A stretch of DNA of 56,556 nucleotides from a virus: the IMG/VR virus record IMGVR_UViG_3300042894_006439, positions 1 through 56,556 of that record; one strand, 5' to 3'. Numbering within the stretch: position 1 is the first letter of the stretch; every line of letters starts with the position of its first letter. Made by a program: the position numbers and the translations under genes. Below are positions 7,985 to 16,873 of the stretch, piece by piece. The notes below the pieces were generated by a model that saw only the letters and a program-made list of their open reading frames with translations, was not told the origin of the DNA and searched no databases.

Positions 7985-8257
7985 ATGAAATATATAAAAA
8001 AGTTTGAAGGGTTTGGTTATTCAGATGATGATTATCAGAATGAAGTTATTTCTATTCTAAAGAAGTTTAATTTAAGACCAACTGAAATCAATACTATTAT
8101 GGATTTCTATTCAGATATGATGATGGAATATGAGGATACTGGTAAAGTACCACAAGTATTCGTGAATGATATACAAGATAAGATAGGATTAGGACAAGGA
8201 GGATATTCAACAATTATAATGCCACCAAAACCGAATACATCAATAAAAAATTTATAA
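7985..8257 (+). CDS. Small late protein with MK-x-x-K-x-F-E leader
   Basis: 90 residues, beginning MKYIKKFEGFGYSDDDYQNE. The first 8-9 residues match the leader shared by about ten late proteins in this window (basic-hydrophobic, then F-x-E or F-E and a small residue). The body is a short, mostly helical, acidic domain with a Gly/Pro-rich tail (GLGQGGYSTIIMPPKPN). No function is recognised. By analogy with T4 internal proteins it may be packaged in the head and cleaved after the leader glutamate. It lies 4 bases from the next leader-bearing gene. Confidence 0.7.
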   Translation: MKYIKKFEGFGYSDDDYQNEVISILKKFNLRPTEINTIMDFYSDMMMEYEDTGKVPQVFVNDIQDKIGLGQGGYSTIIMPPKPNTSIKNL

Positions 8258-8261
8258 AAAG

Positions 8262-8825
8262 ATGAAAATAATTAAGTATAGTGATTTTATCAATGAAGCA
8301 TTTGATACAGTAGAAAACTACAGTAATTCCTTATTAGGAGTATTAAAGAAGAGAATTGATAAGATGTTTGAGTTTCAATCTGAACCAGAAGAAGGATCAG
8401 AAGAAGATAATATGACAGTAAAGAAAGCTAATATAACTTCTAAGAAAGATCAGGGAAAGCCAACATTTAAAGAGTTTGGTGTTAGATTAGATAGTTCAGA
8501 AATATCTAAAAAGAATACTAACTTAACTGTTAAGTTTTCAGATGATGAAAACACTTATTCTATTTTTGTTAAAGTTGATACGTCTGAAGTTGCTAATGAT
8601 ATTGCGGCCGCTGCTGGTGAGGAAGGTAAAGATTTTAGTATTGATGATATTAAAAAATGCCATGTTACACTTAAAAAATATGACATAAACACATTTGAAG
8701 TTATTGGACAACTAGATAAGAATGTAGAAGTTAAAGGTTTAGACGAAGAGTATCTAATCAATCTTAAAATTGAATTAGATGACATGTTTGGAGAAGAAGA
8801 AAAACTTGAAATAGAAACTGAATAG
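8262..8825 (+). CDS. Leader-bearing acidic late protein (FINE|A leader)
   Basis: 187 residues, beginning MKIIKYSDFINEAFDTVENY. The leader ends in F-I-N-E-A, the closest match in this window to the (I/L)-x-E cleavage sites of T4-type prohead proteases. A charged linker (EPEEGSEEDN) is followed by a beta-rich domain (LTVKFSDDENTYSIFVKVD) and a very acidic C-terminus. The family is unknown. Its size and acidity would suit a packaged internal protein or a scaffold-core component. It follows the previous leader gene by 4 bases. Confidence 0.7.
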   Translation: MKIIKYSDFINEAFDTVENYSNSLLGVLKKRIDKMFEFQSEPEEGSEEDNMTVKKANITSKKDQGKPTFKEFGVRLDSSEISKKNTNLTVKFSDDENTYSIFVKVDTSEVANDIAAAAGEEGKDFSIDDIKKCHVTLKKYDINTFEVIGQLDKNVEVKGLDEEYLINLKIELDDMFGEEEKLEIETE

Positions 8826-8853
8826 GAAACAGATTTATTTTAATAAATAAATT

Positions 8854-9351
8854 ATGTTAAATATAGTTTCAAGTTATCAAACCTTACAAGAATTTAAAAA
8901 ATCAAGGTATTTTAGAGTTAGTCTAGGATTAGTTCCTACCGTTGAAAAAAATGGTACTCGTATTTATAATGATCAAGATAGATTTGCTAGATTTTATAAT
9001 ATGCAGTATAACACTACAATTTATGGTCAGGGTAATGTTGGTGATATAAAATTTTATGTAGATCATTATATAAAAGATTCATCATTTGCAGTTTATACAG
9101 AAGATTTCCAAGAGTTTTTATTTCAATTAGAACCAATATTGATAAGAGATAAGGGTATAGAGTTTTATTTAGGACATATTCTAAAAAATACAGAGGAAGA
9201 GTATGATGAACGTGTAAAAGCAAATGAACTTAAAAAGATTGAAGAAAAACCTACAGGAGTTGCTGATAAAGTATTTAGTAATCCAGGTAATGTAAACTAT
9301 GAAGATTTAAAAGCTTACTTAGCTGAGAAGAATAAATCACGTTATAAATAA
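8854..9351 (+). CDS. Hypothetical late protein, possibly virion-associated
   Basis: 165 residues. The N-terminal two thirds form an alpha/beta domain (YFRVSLGLVPTVEKNG, RFARFYNMQYNTTIYGQG, IKFYVDHYIKDSS). The last 60 residues are helical and charged, ending KNKSRYK. No membrane segment or signal peptide is present. An AT-rich element (TTTTAATAAATAAATT) precedes the ATG and resembles the late box. It lies after two leader-bearing proteins and converges with the next, minus-strand gene, overlapping it by 10 bases. No family is recognised. Confidence 0.7.
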   Translation: MLNIVSSYQTLQEFKKSRYFRVSLGLVPTVEKNGTRIYNDQDRFARFYNMQYNTTIYGQGNVGDIKFYVDHYIKDSSFAVYTEDFQEFLFQLEPILIRDKGIEFYLGHILKNTEEEYDERVKANELKKIEEKPTGVADKVFSNPGNVNYEDLKAYLAEKNKSRYK

Positions 9352-9590
9352 AGATAAAGTAATTTATAAACTTCTAATTTATCTTCATCATCTAAATCAT
9401 CAAAGTCAGTTGTATAATCTAATTCATCAATAAATTTATGTAAAGTGATTATATTATTACTTAATTCTATTGTATTAAAAGTTTCAAAACTTAAAGGTAA
9501 ATCAATGATTATCTCGGAAACACCAAGTCCTATATCATTTATTAATCTGATAACTTTTTTTCTAATAACAGAACTAAATATCTCTTTCAT
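9342..9590 (-). CDS. Small acidic hypothetical protein
   Basis: 82 residues from the ATG at 9590 (MKEIFSSVIRKKVIRLINDI). An upstream in-frame ATG at 9614 lies inside the dnaK terminator hairpin and is rejected. The chosen start sits 5 bases after a TTTTTATATATA box on the minus strand. The C-terminal half is strongly acidic (DELDYTTDFDDLDDEDKLEV). It is convergent with, and slightly overlaps, the gene ending at 9351. No function can be suggested. Confidence 0.6.
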   Translation of the reverse strand: MKEIFSSVIRKKVIRLINDIGLGVSEIIIDLPLSFETFNTIELSNNIITLHKFIDELDYTTDFDDLDDEDKLEVYKLLYLYL

Positions 9591-9595
9591 AAGAG

Positions 9596-9608
9596 TATAT
9601 ATAAAAAA
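9596..9608 (-). promoter_or_regulatory. Late-type box on minus strand
   Basis: Read on the minus strand, TTTTTTATATATA is followed by CTCTT and the ATG at 9590. Its T-run is also the T-tract of the dnaK terminator, so the end of one unit and the start of the next are fused. Confidence 0.45.
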
Positions 9609-9630
9609 AGCCAATCAAATGATTGGCTTT
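9601..9630 (-). terminator. dnaK terminator
   Basis: Hairpin GCCAATC/GATTGGC (9610-9627) followed on the minus strand by seven T's. It lies 5-8 bases after the dnaK stop. Confidence 0.8.
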
Positions 9631-9634
9631 TTTA

Positions 9635-11524
9635 TTACTTACTTGTTTCATCAGAAACGTCCTCATAACTTACATCTTGAACATCGTCTGAACTTTCGTT
9701 AGTTGGTTCAGGCTCGTTTTGAGATTGTTCGTACAATTTAGCACTGATTGCATGCCAAGAATCACTTAGTTTTTTAGAACTTTCGTCGATTGCATCAACA
9801 TCTTGATCAGCGTAAGCTTTTTTCAATTCATCTAGGTCTATACCTAAAGCTCTCTTGTCTTCCTCTGTTAGTTTTTCATCAAACTCTTTCATTTGTTTTT
9901 CTGTTTGGAAGATTAAGTTGTCAGCACCGTTAAGTTTGTCAACTTTTTCTCTTTCAATTCTATCAGATTCTGCATTAGCTTCAGCTTCTGCCTTCATATT
10001 CTCAATTTCTTCTTTTGTTAATTGAGAACCACCTTCAATTCGGATTTTGTTTTCTTTACCAGTAGCTTTATCTTTCGCGGTTACTGAAAGTATGCCGTTG
10101 GCATCGATATCCAAAATTACTTCCACTTGTGGAATCCCTCTTGGTGCAGGTGGAATACCATCTAAATGGAATCTACCTAAAGAACGATTGTCTCTTGCCA
10201 TAGGTCTTTCACCTTGAAGACAGTGGATCTCTACAGAAGATTGATTATCTGCTGCAGTAGAGAATGTTTCACTTTTTCTTGTAGGAATAGTAGTATTAGC
10301 TTCAATTAATTTAGTAAACACACCACCCATTGTTTCAATACCAAGTGAAAGAGGGGTTACATCTAATAGTAATACGTCAGTAATACCACCAGTCAACACG
10401 GCACCTTGAATAGCAGCTCCTAATGCAACAACTTCATCTGGGTTTACAGATTTGTTTGCTTTCTTACCAATGAATGATTCGATTGCTTCTTGAATAGCTG
10501 GGATTCTTGTAGAACCACCAACCAAGATAACTTCATCAATGTCAGCTGGTTTTAATTTAGCACTTTTAAGAGCAGACTTTGCACAATCAATAGCTCTTTT
10601 AACTAATGAACTAGTCATTTGGTCAAATTTAGCTTTAGTCAATTGTTTTACAAAGTGTAAAGGTTGATTGTCTCTTGATGTGATGTAAGGTAGATTAATG
10701 TCAGTTGTTGTAGAAGAAGATAATTCAATCTTAGCTTTCTCAGCAGCTTCTTTTAATCTTTGTAATGCCATAGCATCTTTTGATAAATCCACATCATTTT
10801 CAGATTTGAATTCTTGAACCATCCAAGTAATGATTTCGTTATCAAAGTCGTCACCACCTAAGTGAGTATCACCGTCAGTAGATTTTACTTCAAAAACACC
10901 GTCTCCAATTTCTAATACAGATACGTCATGAGTTCCCCCACCACAGTCAAATACTAAAATTTTAGACTCGTCATTTTTCTTATCTAAACCATACGCTAAA
11001 GCAGCGGCAGTTGGTTCATTGATAATTCTTTCAACTTTCAAACCAGCGATTTCACCAGCTTCGATTGTTGCGGTTCTTTCTGCATCACCGAAGTAAGCAG
11101 GAACAGTGATAACTGCTCTTGTGATTTCACATCCTAAATAATCTTCAGCAGTTTTTTTCATTTTTTGTAAAATCATTGCTGAGATTTCTTGTGGAGTATA
11201 TACTCTGTCTCCAATTCTAACACCAGGTACATTAGAGCCAGTTTTTTCTACTTTATAAGGAGTTCTTTTAATTTCATCTGAACAAGATGAGAAATCTTTC
11301 CCTATAAATCTTTTGATTGAGTAAACAGTTTGTTCTGGGTTAGTAACTGCTTGTCTTTTTGCAGGGTCTCCCACTTTTCTATCATCTTTCATGAAGCCTA
11401 CAATAGAAGGTGTTGTTCTTTTACCTTCTGAATTGGAGATTACAATTGGTTCTCCTCCCTCTACTACTGCAACACATGAGTTGGTAGTTCCTAAGTCAAT
11501 TCCAATAATTACGTCTTTTGCCAT
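9635..11524 (-). CDS. dnaK: Hsp70 chaperone DnaK
   Basis: 629 residues, full length for DnaK. The ATPase domain comes first: [18 protein letters not shown] (residues 7-24), then [30 protein letters not shown] and a phosphate loop reading [12 protein letters not shown], where most DnaKs have VFDLGGGTFDVS. The substrate domain follows, with the linker [19 protein letters not shown], then a lid and an acidic tail ([16 protein letters not shown]). Catalytic residues look intact. The Leu to Cys and Phe to His changes in the phosphate loop are unusual. Bacterial-type DnaK is rare in phages; here grpE and dnaJ lie 4-6 kb away on the other strand, so the phage supplies the whole Hsp70 cycle, probably for folding or assembly of its proteins. 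Confidence 0.97.
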   Translation of the reverse strand: MAKDVIIGIDLGTTNSCVAVVEGGEPIVISNSEGKRTTPSIVGFMKDDRKVGDPAKRQAVTNPEQTVYSIKRFIGKDFSSCSDEIKRTPYKVEKTGSNVPGVRIGDRVYTPQEISAMILQKMKKTAEDYLGCEITRAVITVPAYFGDAERTATIEAGEIAGLKVERIINEPTAAALAYGLDKKNDESKILVFDCGGGTHDVSVLEIGDGVFEVKSTDGDTHLGGDDFDNEIITWMVQEFKSENDVDLSKDAMALQRLKEAAEKAKIELSSSTTTDINLPYITSRDNQPLHFVKQLTKAKFDQMTSSLVKRAIDCAKSALKSAKLKPADIDEVILVGGSTRIPAIQEAIESFIGKKANKSVNPDEVVALGAAIQGAVLTGGITDVLLLDVTPLSLGIETMGGVFTKLIEANTTIPTRKSETFSTAADNQSSVEIHCLQGERPMARDNRSLGRFHLDGIPPAPRGIPQVEVILDIDANGILSVTAKDKATGKENKIRIEGGSQLTKEEIENMKAEAEANAESDRIEREKVDKLNGADNLIFQTEKQMKEFDEKLTEEDKRALGIDLDELKKAYADQDVDAIDESSKKLSDSWHAISAKLYEQSQNEPEPTNESSDDVQDVSYEDVSDETSK

Positions 11525-11590
11525 AAGTTTTTTAATTTTTTTTATTTATTATTATGCAATTTTTGTACCAAACTAATTTTACTGACAAAG

Positions 11591-11607
11591 TATGACAAAT
11601 TGTCATA
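11591..11607. promoter_or_regulatory. 17-base inverted repeat between dnaK and the HNH gene
   Basis: TATGACAA-A-TTGTCATA is a perfect inverted repeat with one central base. It is midway between two divergent genes (dnaK and the gene at 11676). This is the shape of an operator for a dimeric regulator, and could control one or both units. A nearby partial copy (TGACAAAG, 11583-11590) precedes it. Confidence 0.45.
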
Positions 11608-11659
11608 AATAGTTTATACACTAAATATATATCGAAAAAATTAAAAAAGTTTAACAAAA

Positions 11660-11670
11660 TTTAATATATA
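11660..11670 (+). promoter_or_regulatory. Late-type promoter box TTTAATATATA
   Basis: Exact copy of the recurrent box, 5 bases before the ATG at 11676, which predicts a nearly leaderless message. Confidence 0.5.
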
Positions 11671-11675
11671 CTTTT

Positions 11676-13073
11676 ATGTTACAACAAATACTAGATAATA
11701 TAGAAGGAATACTCGTTGAGTTGATAGATAATCAGATTGATTTTGATTTTGATGTAAAAGACAAAAGAGATAAATTTTTAACATTTGATATTAGGTTTTT
11801 TCCAGAATTTATAAGAGATGGTGGTTTAAGTCGTTATTTTCCTTATTTAGAGTTTTATGGTAGAGATGGTAAGTTAAAACCTTATATAAAGGAAGCACTT
11901 TTAACATTAGATACATATCTAAAAAATAAACTAATGTATGTCAAGGTTCATTCTCTATTCGGAAACGAAGGAATTATGATGTCGATTCCTGAATTTACTA
12001 GAGTTGAAGGTTCAATGGCAACTACAATTAAAATTTTTACTATTGGGGTTTCTGTGAATCATTTAGCAAGAGGTAAAGCAAACAGGAATATAAAAGAAAG
12101 AAGGATATACTCATATTCTCAATTTATAAATGAAGAGTTAAAAGATATAACTACAAATGTTTCCGGTTCTGGTAGAAGTAGAGAGGTTACTAAAATCTAT
12201 AATGATGAAGATGCTTATATAAAATCACCTGCTGCAGGTGTCTTATTAAATAATAAGTTTAGAAAAGAAGAAATGGATTCAATCATTACTGCCTTACAAC
12301 AAGGTGCAAAACCCGAGGAATTTAGTATAAAAGATCCTAAACTATTGAGAATTTTAGTTTTGGCAAATAATCTGAAGTTTCTAAAAGATACATTAAAAGA
12401 AAAGGGTAGATTACAATGTGAGTATTGTGATAAAGGACCTTTAATTATATATGATGTTACACCAGATAAATTCAGTAATCTAATTGATAATCCTTATTAT
12501 AGGTTAAATCAAGATTTTGATGCTGAGTGGGGAGCAACTTGTGATCATAAAGACCCACAATCATTAGGTGGTGATAAGTTTGATTATAGTAATCTAGCAG
12601 TTTGTTGTTATAGATGTAATCAACGAAAGAGATCAATGCCTTATAAACAATGGATGGAAAGAATTGGTAAAACAAATGAGAGTTTAGTAGTACCAAGACA
12701 ACCTATCGATCAAATGGCAGATACTTTTATCATTGAAGTATTTGATAAGTTTGATATAGATTATTGTAAGCCAGAAGATGAAGAAAAAATGGATTATGCA
12801 CAAGAAGCTTATTGGACTTTTGTATTTGAAGATAGAGACGGTAAAGGTGGTTTATTAGAAAAACCATATGAACAATTTCTTGAAATATGTTGGTTAGAAA
12901 GTGAGTTATATACAAATGTGATGAATGAGTTACTAGCAGTAAAAAGTATGGTTGAAAGAAGAACTGGTTATACTTATAAGTTAAAACATAGTACCAGTTG
13001 GGGTTATGGATTTATAACTATAGAAACTAGAGATATATATGGTAATTTTTTAAGACCAGAAGAAAATATATAA
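11676..13073 (+). CDS. Large protein with HNH endonuclease domain
   Basis: 465 residues. About 245 N-terminal residues match no family I recognise. An HNH/McrA-type nuclease domain occupies about 247-325, with two CxxC zinc knuckles (CEYCDKG and CCYRC), the catalytic segment ATCDHKDPQSLGGDKFDYSN and NQRKRS. A C-terminal domain of about 140 residues is helical then beta. The H-D...N order fits an active beta-beta-alpha-metal nuclease. Large size, a late-type promoter and its place beside leader-bearing late genes argue against a simple homing endonuclease. A late-acting nuclease (packaging, host DNA or defence) is possible. The next gene starts 3 bases after its stop. Confidence 0.8.
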   Translation: MLQQILDNIEGILVELIDNQIDFDFDVKDKRDKFLTFDIRFFPEFIRDGGLSRYFPYLEFYGRDGKLKPYIKEALLTLDTYLKNKLMYVKVHSLFGNEGIMMSIPEFTRVEGSMATTIKIFTIGVSVNHLARGKANRNIKERRIYSYSQFINEELKDITTNVSGSGRSREVTKIYNDEDAYIKSPAAGVLLNNKFRKEEMDSIITALQQGAKPEEFSIKDPKLLRILVLANNLKFLKDTLKEKGRLQCEYCDKGPLIIYDVTPDKFSNLIDNPYYRLNQDFDAEWGATCDHKDPQSLGGDKFDYSNLAVCCYRCNQRKRSMPYKQWMERIGKTNESLVVPRQPIDQMADTFIIEVFDKFDIDYCKPEDEEKMDYAQEAYWTFVFEDRDGKGGLLEKPYEQFLEICWLESELYTNVMNELLAVKSMVERRTGYTYKLKHSTSWGYGFITIETRDIYGNFLRPEENI

Positions 13074-13076
13074 GAT

Positions 13077-13523
13077 ATGAAACATTTAAAAAAATTTAAT
13101 GAATCTGCTACAGAAGGACTTGATAAAGAATTTCTTGATATGGTTTTTGTAAACTTCCTTGATAGAGGAATTGAAACTAAGATTAGTCCAAATAATATGG
13201 TTTATACAATTGAGATAAAATACGAAATGGTTAGTAGTATAGGTAGGTTAAAAACATATTTAGACCAAGCTAAAGAAGATGCATTAGATATAGAGTCTGG
13301 TATGGCAAAAGTTAAGATAGAGATACCTAAGGCTTGTTATACATTATATCTAAAAGATCAAACTATTCTATTTAAGATCTATAAAGACTTAACTATACAA
13401 TCTTCTCCTAATCCAGAAGGTATTCAAGAAGTAGAAGGTTGGGATCCTGATAATGATGATTTTTTTGATGATGATGAAGCAGGTGAAGAGGATCGTCATG
13501 CTACATGGTTAAGAAATAGATAA
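13077..13523 (+). CDS. Leader-bearing late protein, paralogue of the gene at 19184
   Basis: 148 residues, beginning MKHLKKFNESATEGL, with the shared leader and a predicted cut after FNE. The body begins EFLDMVFVNFLDRGIE, which aligns with YIEMCFVDFIDKGCE in the protein at 19184, so the two are paralogues that keep both leader and N-terminal fold. A strand-rich middle is followed by an acidic tail (PDNDDFFDDDEAGEEDRH). The function is unknown. It is transcribed with the HNH protein and ended by a strong terminator shared with the convergent RNA ligase gene. Confidence 0.75.
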   Translation: MKHLKKFNESATEGLDKEFLDMVFVNFLDRGIETKISPNNMVYTIEIKYEMVSSIGRLKTYLDQAKEDALDIESGMAKVKIEIPKACYTLYLKDQTILFKIYKDLTIQSSPNPEGIQEVEGWDPDNDDFFDDDEAGEEDRHATWLRNR

Positions 13524-13524
13524 A

Positions 13525-13552
13525 TAAAAAACCCACCAATCGGTGGGTTTTA
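13525..13552. terminator. Bidirectional terminator
   Basis: ACCCACC-AATC-GGTGGGT (13531-13548) with A's on the left and T's on the right. It serves the plus gene ending at 13523 and the minus gene ending at 13550. Confidence 0.85.
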
Positions 13553-14809
13553 GTCTTCTACATCTTCTTCAACGTCAATGAAGAATAAAGTTGGGTCAAT
13601 TTTAGATAACCACTCTCTTGCTATTAACAATTTGTTAGTATCTCTTGACAACCAAACTTTAGCCATTTCAAATGGTTCAGAAGTTTTGATCATATTTTCA
13701 TATCTTTCATAGTCTTCAAAGATTTCTAAGATTTCTTCTCTTGATAGTAATGCCATTTCATCTACAGTCGCCATTTTCATTACATAATGAAAGTTCTCTT
13801 CTTTACTTTTAAAGTTGATTGAATAATCTTTTCTTGAACCTACAGTTAAGTAGAACTCATATGATTTTCTTATTTCATCAACTTTTTTAGATAAAGCTCT
13901 TTTAACTATTGAAATGATTTTCTCAATTCTAGCGTGTGCTTCTACTTCATCTTCTGGGATTTGAGCGATAACATCATCAATTTCATCAGTTAAGATGTAG
14001 TTGATTATAACGTTTTCTCTGTAAATATCCTCAGTCAATATACCGTGTCTTTTGAAGTACCAGTCAGTTTTGATTTTCATCAATAAACCGTTAGTAAATT
14101 CAATTATCCACCCTTCTTTATCTTCTGTGTAAGAAGCCATTTCAACTAACTCGTCTAAAGTATAACCTGCTTCAGAAGGAGTTACTCTAACGTCTCCGAT
14201 TACGTCTAAATAGTCATTTAAGTCTAATAGTTCACCAGTAACATTATCTCTCAATCTCAATAAGATTAAGTCTTCTTTAGCATATCTTAAAACTATTTTG
14301 TTTGTCGGAGCGACATACTCAAAGATTGCAGTTATATCAAGATCAAAAGTCCAATCAACAAATCTTTTTACGGACTCGTTTGATTTGTAAACTCTCATGA
14401 TACCTTCTGCTTGGTCAGTGATAACTGACATTTTTGATTTACCAAAAACTGATCCGTCTGGAAGTTTGATAAATGATGCCACAGAACCATCTTCTTTGTT
14501 GTAGATAGATTTGATTTTTAAGTCTTTAACTTCTGAATACATAGTATCTGGTACTTGGTTCAAGTTAAAGAATTTCTCTAATAATAAGTATCTTTTAAAC
14601 AAAGAACCGTCAGAGTTGAACACATAAGTGATCCCTCTCATTTCTTTTGCACCTGGGTCATTGAAATCCGCCCAAGAAGCTAGTCTATAGTTGAAAGTAG
14701 ATACAGCATACCCACCTACAATAGATTTTGATTCGTAAAATGGAGAGTCCACTTTATTAACCAAAGCTAATGCTTCATCGTAAGTTGGTATGTTGTATAT
14801 TTTTTTCAT
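13550..14809 (-). CDS. rnlA: T4 Rnl1-type RNA ligase
   Basis: 419 residues, a little longer than T4 RnlA (374). RNA ligase 1 seals 5'-phosphate to 3'-OH RNA ends, using ATP and a lysyl-AMP intermediate. The nucleotidyl-lysine motif is SIYNKEDGSVAS with K105 as the adenylated lysine. Other family motifs seen are AKEMRGITYVF (about 54-64), LDITAIFEYVAPTNKIVL (about 155-172) and EGWIIEFTNGLLMKIKTDWY (about 230-249, motifs IV-V). The C-terminal helical domain resembles the tRNA-binding region of Rnl1. With the kinase-domain protein at 52300 it could rebuild nicked tRNAs, as in the T4 PrrC response. The preceding 63-residue gene lies 6 bases upstream in the same unit. Confidence 0.9.
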   Translation of the reverse strand: MKKIYNIPTYDEALALVNKVDSPFYESKSIVGGYAVSTFNYRLASWADFNDPGAKEMRGITYVFNSDGSLFKRYLLLEKFFNLNQVPDTMYSEVKDLKIKSIYNKEDGSVASFIKLPDGSVFGKSKMSVITDQAEGIMRVYKSNESVKRFVDWTFDLDITAIFEYVAPTNKIVLRYAKEDLILLRLRDNVTGELLDLNDYLDVIGDVRVTPSEAGYTLDELVEMASYTEDKEGWIIEFTNGLLMKIKTDWYFKRHGILTEDIYRENVIINYILTDEIDDVIAQIPEDEVEAHARIEKIISIVKRALSKKVDEIRKSYEFYLTVGSRKDYSINFKSKEENFHYVMKMATVDEMALLSREEILEIFEDYERYENMIKTSEPFEMAKVWLSRDTNKLLIAREWLSKIDPTLFFIDVEEDVED

Positions 14810-14815
14810 TTTATT

Positions 14816-15007
14816 TTAGTCTTTTAATAAGTTTTCGGCAACAGAGTATTGTTTATCACTTAAAACTTTTACTTGTCTTCCTTTAAAGTCTTCTTTTTTT
14901 AATTTAGTATTTGTTTTTAATTGTTTCTGTAATGATAGTAAAAATGAATTAGTACCATCATAAGATTTAATCTTCTTATTTAATTCTACTTTTTCGTTTA
15001 TTTCCAT
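14816..15007 (-). CDS. Small basic hypothetical protein upstream of RNA ligase
   Basis: 63 residues, lysine-rich, with a helix (SFLLSLQKQLKTNTKLKKED) and the ending RQVKVLSDKQYSVAENLLKD. The ending resembles short C-terminal helical motifs in small phage nucleic-acid proteins, but no family is named. It is co-transcribed with the RNA ligase (6-base gap) from a TATCTTTG box 19 bases upstream, so it may help the ligase or only share its timing. Confidence 0.65.
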   Translation of the reverse strand: MEINEKVELNKKIKSYDGTNSFLLSLQKQLKTNTKLKKEDFKGRQVKVLSDKQYSVAENLLKD

Positions 15008-15026
15008 GTTTTAAATTATATTTTGA

Positions 15027-15034
15027 CAAAGATA
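15027..15034 (-). promoter_or_regulatory. Bacteroidota-type -7 box (TATCTTTG) before the RNA ligase unit
   Basis: TATCTTTG on the minus strand, 19 bases before the ATG at 15007. No clear -33 TTTG is seen. Confidence 0.5.
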
Positions 15035-15086
15035 AGGAAAACTTCTTAGTAAATACATATATAATAATAAAATTACTAAAAATAAT

Positions 15087-15584
15087 ATGAAAATAACAAT
15101 ACGTCCGGAGGAGATTGTAAAAAGATGTCTTTGGGACACATACGTATATTATGTGTTACAATGCACTGAAAAAGAAGCAGAAAAGATACTTAAAGAAAAC
15201 GAAGAAATAGAAGTATCTGAAAGAGATGCCTTAGTAATGGGTTTACTTAAAATAATAGAAACTATAAATTTAATTCATAAGTTTAATACTTATGTTACTG
15301 AATTTTTGAGTAATAAATCTATCAATAATCCTAAAAAAGATGGTACATTATTGATTAGAAAGAAAAACTTTGACTACGCAGTTGATAAGTTTTTAGATAA
15401 ATTTCCTGACTATTGGGAACCTAGTGCCGGATGGGTCAATTCATTAAAAGAACTTGTTGAATACATAGATGAAATGAAAATAAGTTTAGAAAAACTAGAA
15501 GTGATTGAACTTGAAGACAAAAATGTTATATATGAGTTTTATAACTCAAGTGCCGTGAAGAAACTATTAAAATTTAATTATTAA
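15087..15584 (+). CDS. Hypothetical helical protein upstream of grpE
   Basis: 165 residues, predicted largely helical, with no signal peptide or membrane segment. Notable stretches are YYVLQCTEKEAEKILKENEE and LVMGLLKIIETINLIHKFNT, then FPDYWEPSAGWVNSLKELVE. It is the first gene of a plus-strand run (15087-18123) holding GrpE and DnaJ and lies 5 bases before grpE. Being first in a chaperone operon suggests a chaperone client or co-factor, but no family is recognised. Confidence 0.7.
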   Translation: MKITIRPEEIVKRCLWDTYVYYVLQCTEKEAEKILKENEEIEVSERDALVMGLLKIIETINLIHKFNTYVTEFLSNKSINNPKKDGTLLIRKKNFDYAVDKFLDKFPDYWEPSAGWVNSLKELVEYIDEMKISLEKLEVIELEDKNVIYEFYNSSAVKKLLKFNY

Positions 15585-15589
15585 TAAAA

Positions 15590-16042
15590 ATGGAAAACGA
15601 AGAACAAAAAGAAATTTTAGAGGAAACTGTTGTTGAAGTAACAGTAGAGCAAAAACTACAAGAGTCTGAGGACAAATACTTACGTCTTTATGCAGATTTT
15701 GAAAACTACAAAAGAAGAGTTCAGAAGGATAAAGAAGAATTAGTATTAAATACAAAAACTAAAATGTTATCATCTGTTATTGATATGGATAATGACGTTA
15801 CATTAGCTTTGAAATCAATGGATAAAGTTGATAAAGGAGTTTTACTAATTGCACAAAAATTAGAAACTTTCTTAAAGTCACAAGGTATTGAACCAATTCA
15901 AACTGAAACTTATGATGATGAGTTACATGAAGTTATTAGTGTAACTGAATCAGGTGCCAAAAAAGTAATAGACGTAGTATCTAAAGGTTATACATTGAAT
16001 GGTAAACCTTTCAGATATCCAAAAGTTGTTTTAGGAAAATAG
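15590..16042 (+). CDS. grpE: GrpE nucleotide exchange factor
   Basis: 150 residues, short for GrpE (about 180-200) because the disordered N-terminus is reduced. The long helix includes DKYLRLYADFENYKRRVQKD (about 28-47), the GrpE dimerisation signature. The C-terminal beta-wing is present with YDDELHEVISVTESG (about 105-119), VISKGYTLNGK-like sequence and FRYPKVVLGK at the end, as in bacterial GrpE (R-P-A-x-V-x-V). It should release ADP from the phage DnaK. The stop TAG shares its G with the GTG start of the next gene. Confidence 0.93.
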   Translation: MENEEQKEILEETVVEVTVEQKLQESEDKYLRLYADFENYKRRVQKDKEELVLNTKTKMLSSVIDMDNDVTLALKSMDKVDKGVLLIAQKLETFLKSQGIEPIQTETYDDELHEVISVTESGAKKVIDVVSKGYTLNGKPFRYPKVVLGK

Positions 16043-16563
16043 TGAATACTAAGCCATCCATATTAGAAATAAATAAAAACACATCGTATCGAGAAATAGT
16101 TCTTGATACGTTGTGTCAAGGTATTAAAAACACATCTGAATTTAGAGATTTATTGGAATATGTTATTGATAAGAAACTTTATTTATTTGAAGGATTTGAG
16201 TTTCAAGGAAATTTATATGATGGTGATGATGATCTATTAGATTTTATTCTACCGACAATTAGAAGAGTATGGGGTAAAGTTTATGTTACTCCACCTTCTA
16301 TGTTAAGAGAAGAAAGATTACAATTATTTGAATTATTATTTGATATAGATGAATTTTTAGATTATTTGGTTTTAATTATACCAAAGTCTTCAAATAAATT
16401 AGAGATATTTAATAATTTAGATAGAACACAAGAAACATTACAACTTATAGTTGATAATTATATTGCAGGTTTATTTATTCAAGCTTATAACTCAGAAACA
16501 GTTGATGCTGATATGAAAGCTGCAACAAGAGATAAAAATTTAAAGAGAATAATAAATGATTAA
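16042..16563 (+). CDS. Hypothetical protein between grpE and dnaJ (GTG start)
   Basis: 173 residues. The start is GTG, overlapping the grpE stop (TAGTG at 16040-16044), the only clear GTG start in the window. It looks mostly helical with acidic segments (YDGDDDLLDFILPTIRRVWG; LFELLFDIDEFLDYLVLIIP). No motif is recognised. It is tightly coupled to grpE and its end overlaps the next gene by 8 bases. Retention between two chaperone genes suggests a structural or assembly protein that needs the chaperones, but this is only inference from position. Confidence 0.7.
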   Translation: MNTKPSILEINKNTSYREIVLDTLCQGIKNTSEFRDLLEYVIDKKLYLFEGFEFQGNLYDGDDDLLDFILPTIRRVWGKVYVTPPSMLREERLQLFELLFDIDEFLDYLVLIIPKSSNKLEIFNNLDRTQETLQLIVDNYIAGLFIQAYNSETVDADMKAATRDKNLKRIIND

Positions 16564-16870
16564 TTGGTATGTACAAATATCAGAAGATGCTCCGATTGGA
16601 TTTAACTCTGATATTTATCTAGCAAGTGTTATTGATACCGCGAGTCCATTTATGGAATATTTCTGTAAAAGATTATCAGAAATAGATAACTGGATGATAC
16701 AAGATGCGGAAACTATATTCAAGGATATAATTGATGAAATGCCAATTATGTCTTCAATTATTATTGATAATGAATTTGTTATAAGATATAATCGAAAGAC
16801 TTCTATTAGACTGACGGATACAACCAAACAAATATATAGAGATATAAAATTAGAAAAAATACTAACATAA
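16556..16870 (+). CDS. Hypothetical protein upstream of dnaJ
   Basis: 104 residues, no signal peptide, mixed alpha/beta. It begins MINWYVQISEDAPIGFNSDI and ends with IIIDNEFVIRYNRKTSIRL and a basic helix. It overlaps the previous gene by 8 bases and lies 3 bases before dnaJ. No family is recognised, and position is the only clue. Confidence 0.65.
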   Translation: MINWYVQISEDAPIGFNSDIYLASVIDTASPFMEYFCKRLSEIDNWMIQDAETIFKDIIDEMPIMSSIIIDNEFVIRYNRKTSIRLTDTTKQIYRDIKLEKILT

Positions 16871-16873
16871 ATT

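Noticed and set aside
8605-8612. GCGGCCGC, a GC-rich octamer in AT-rich DNA
   Set aside because: It encodes Ala-Ala-rich sequence in a normal gene; a chance site.
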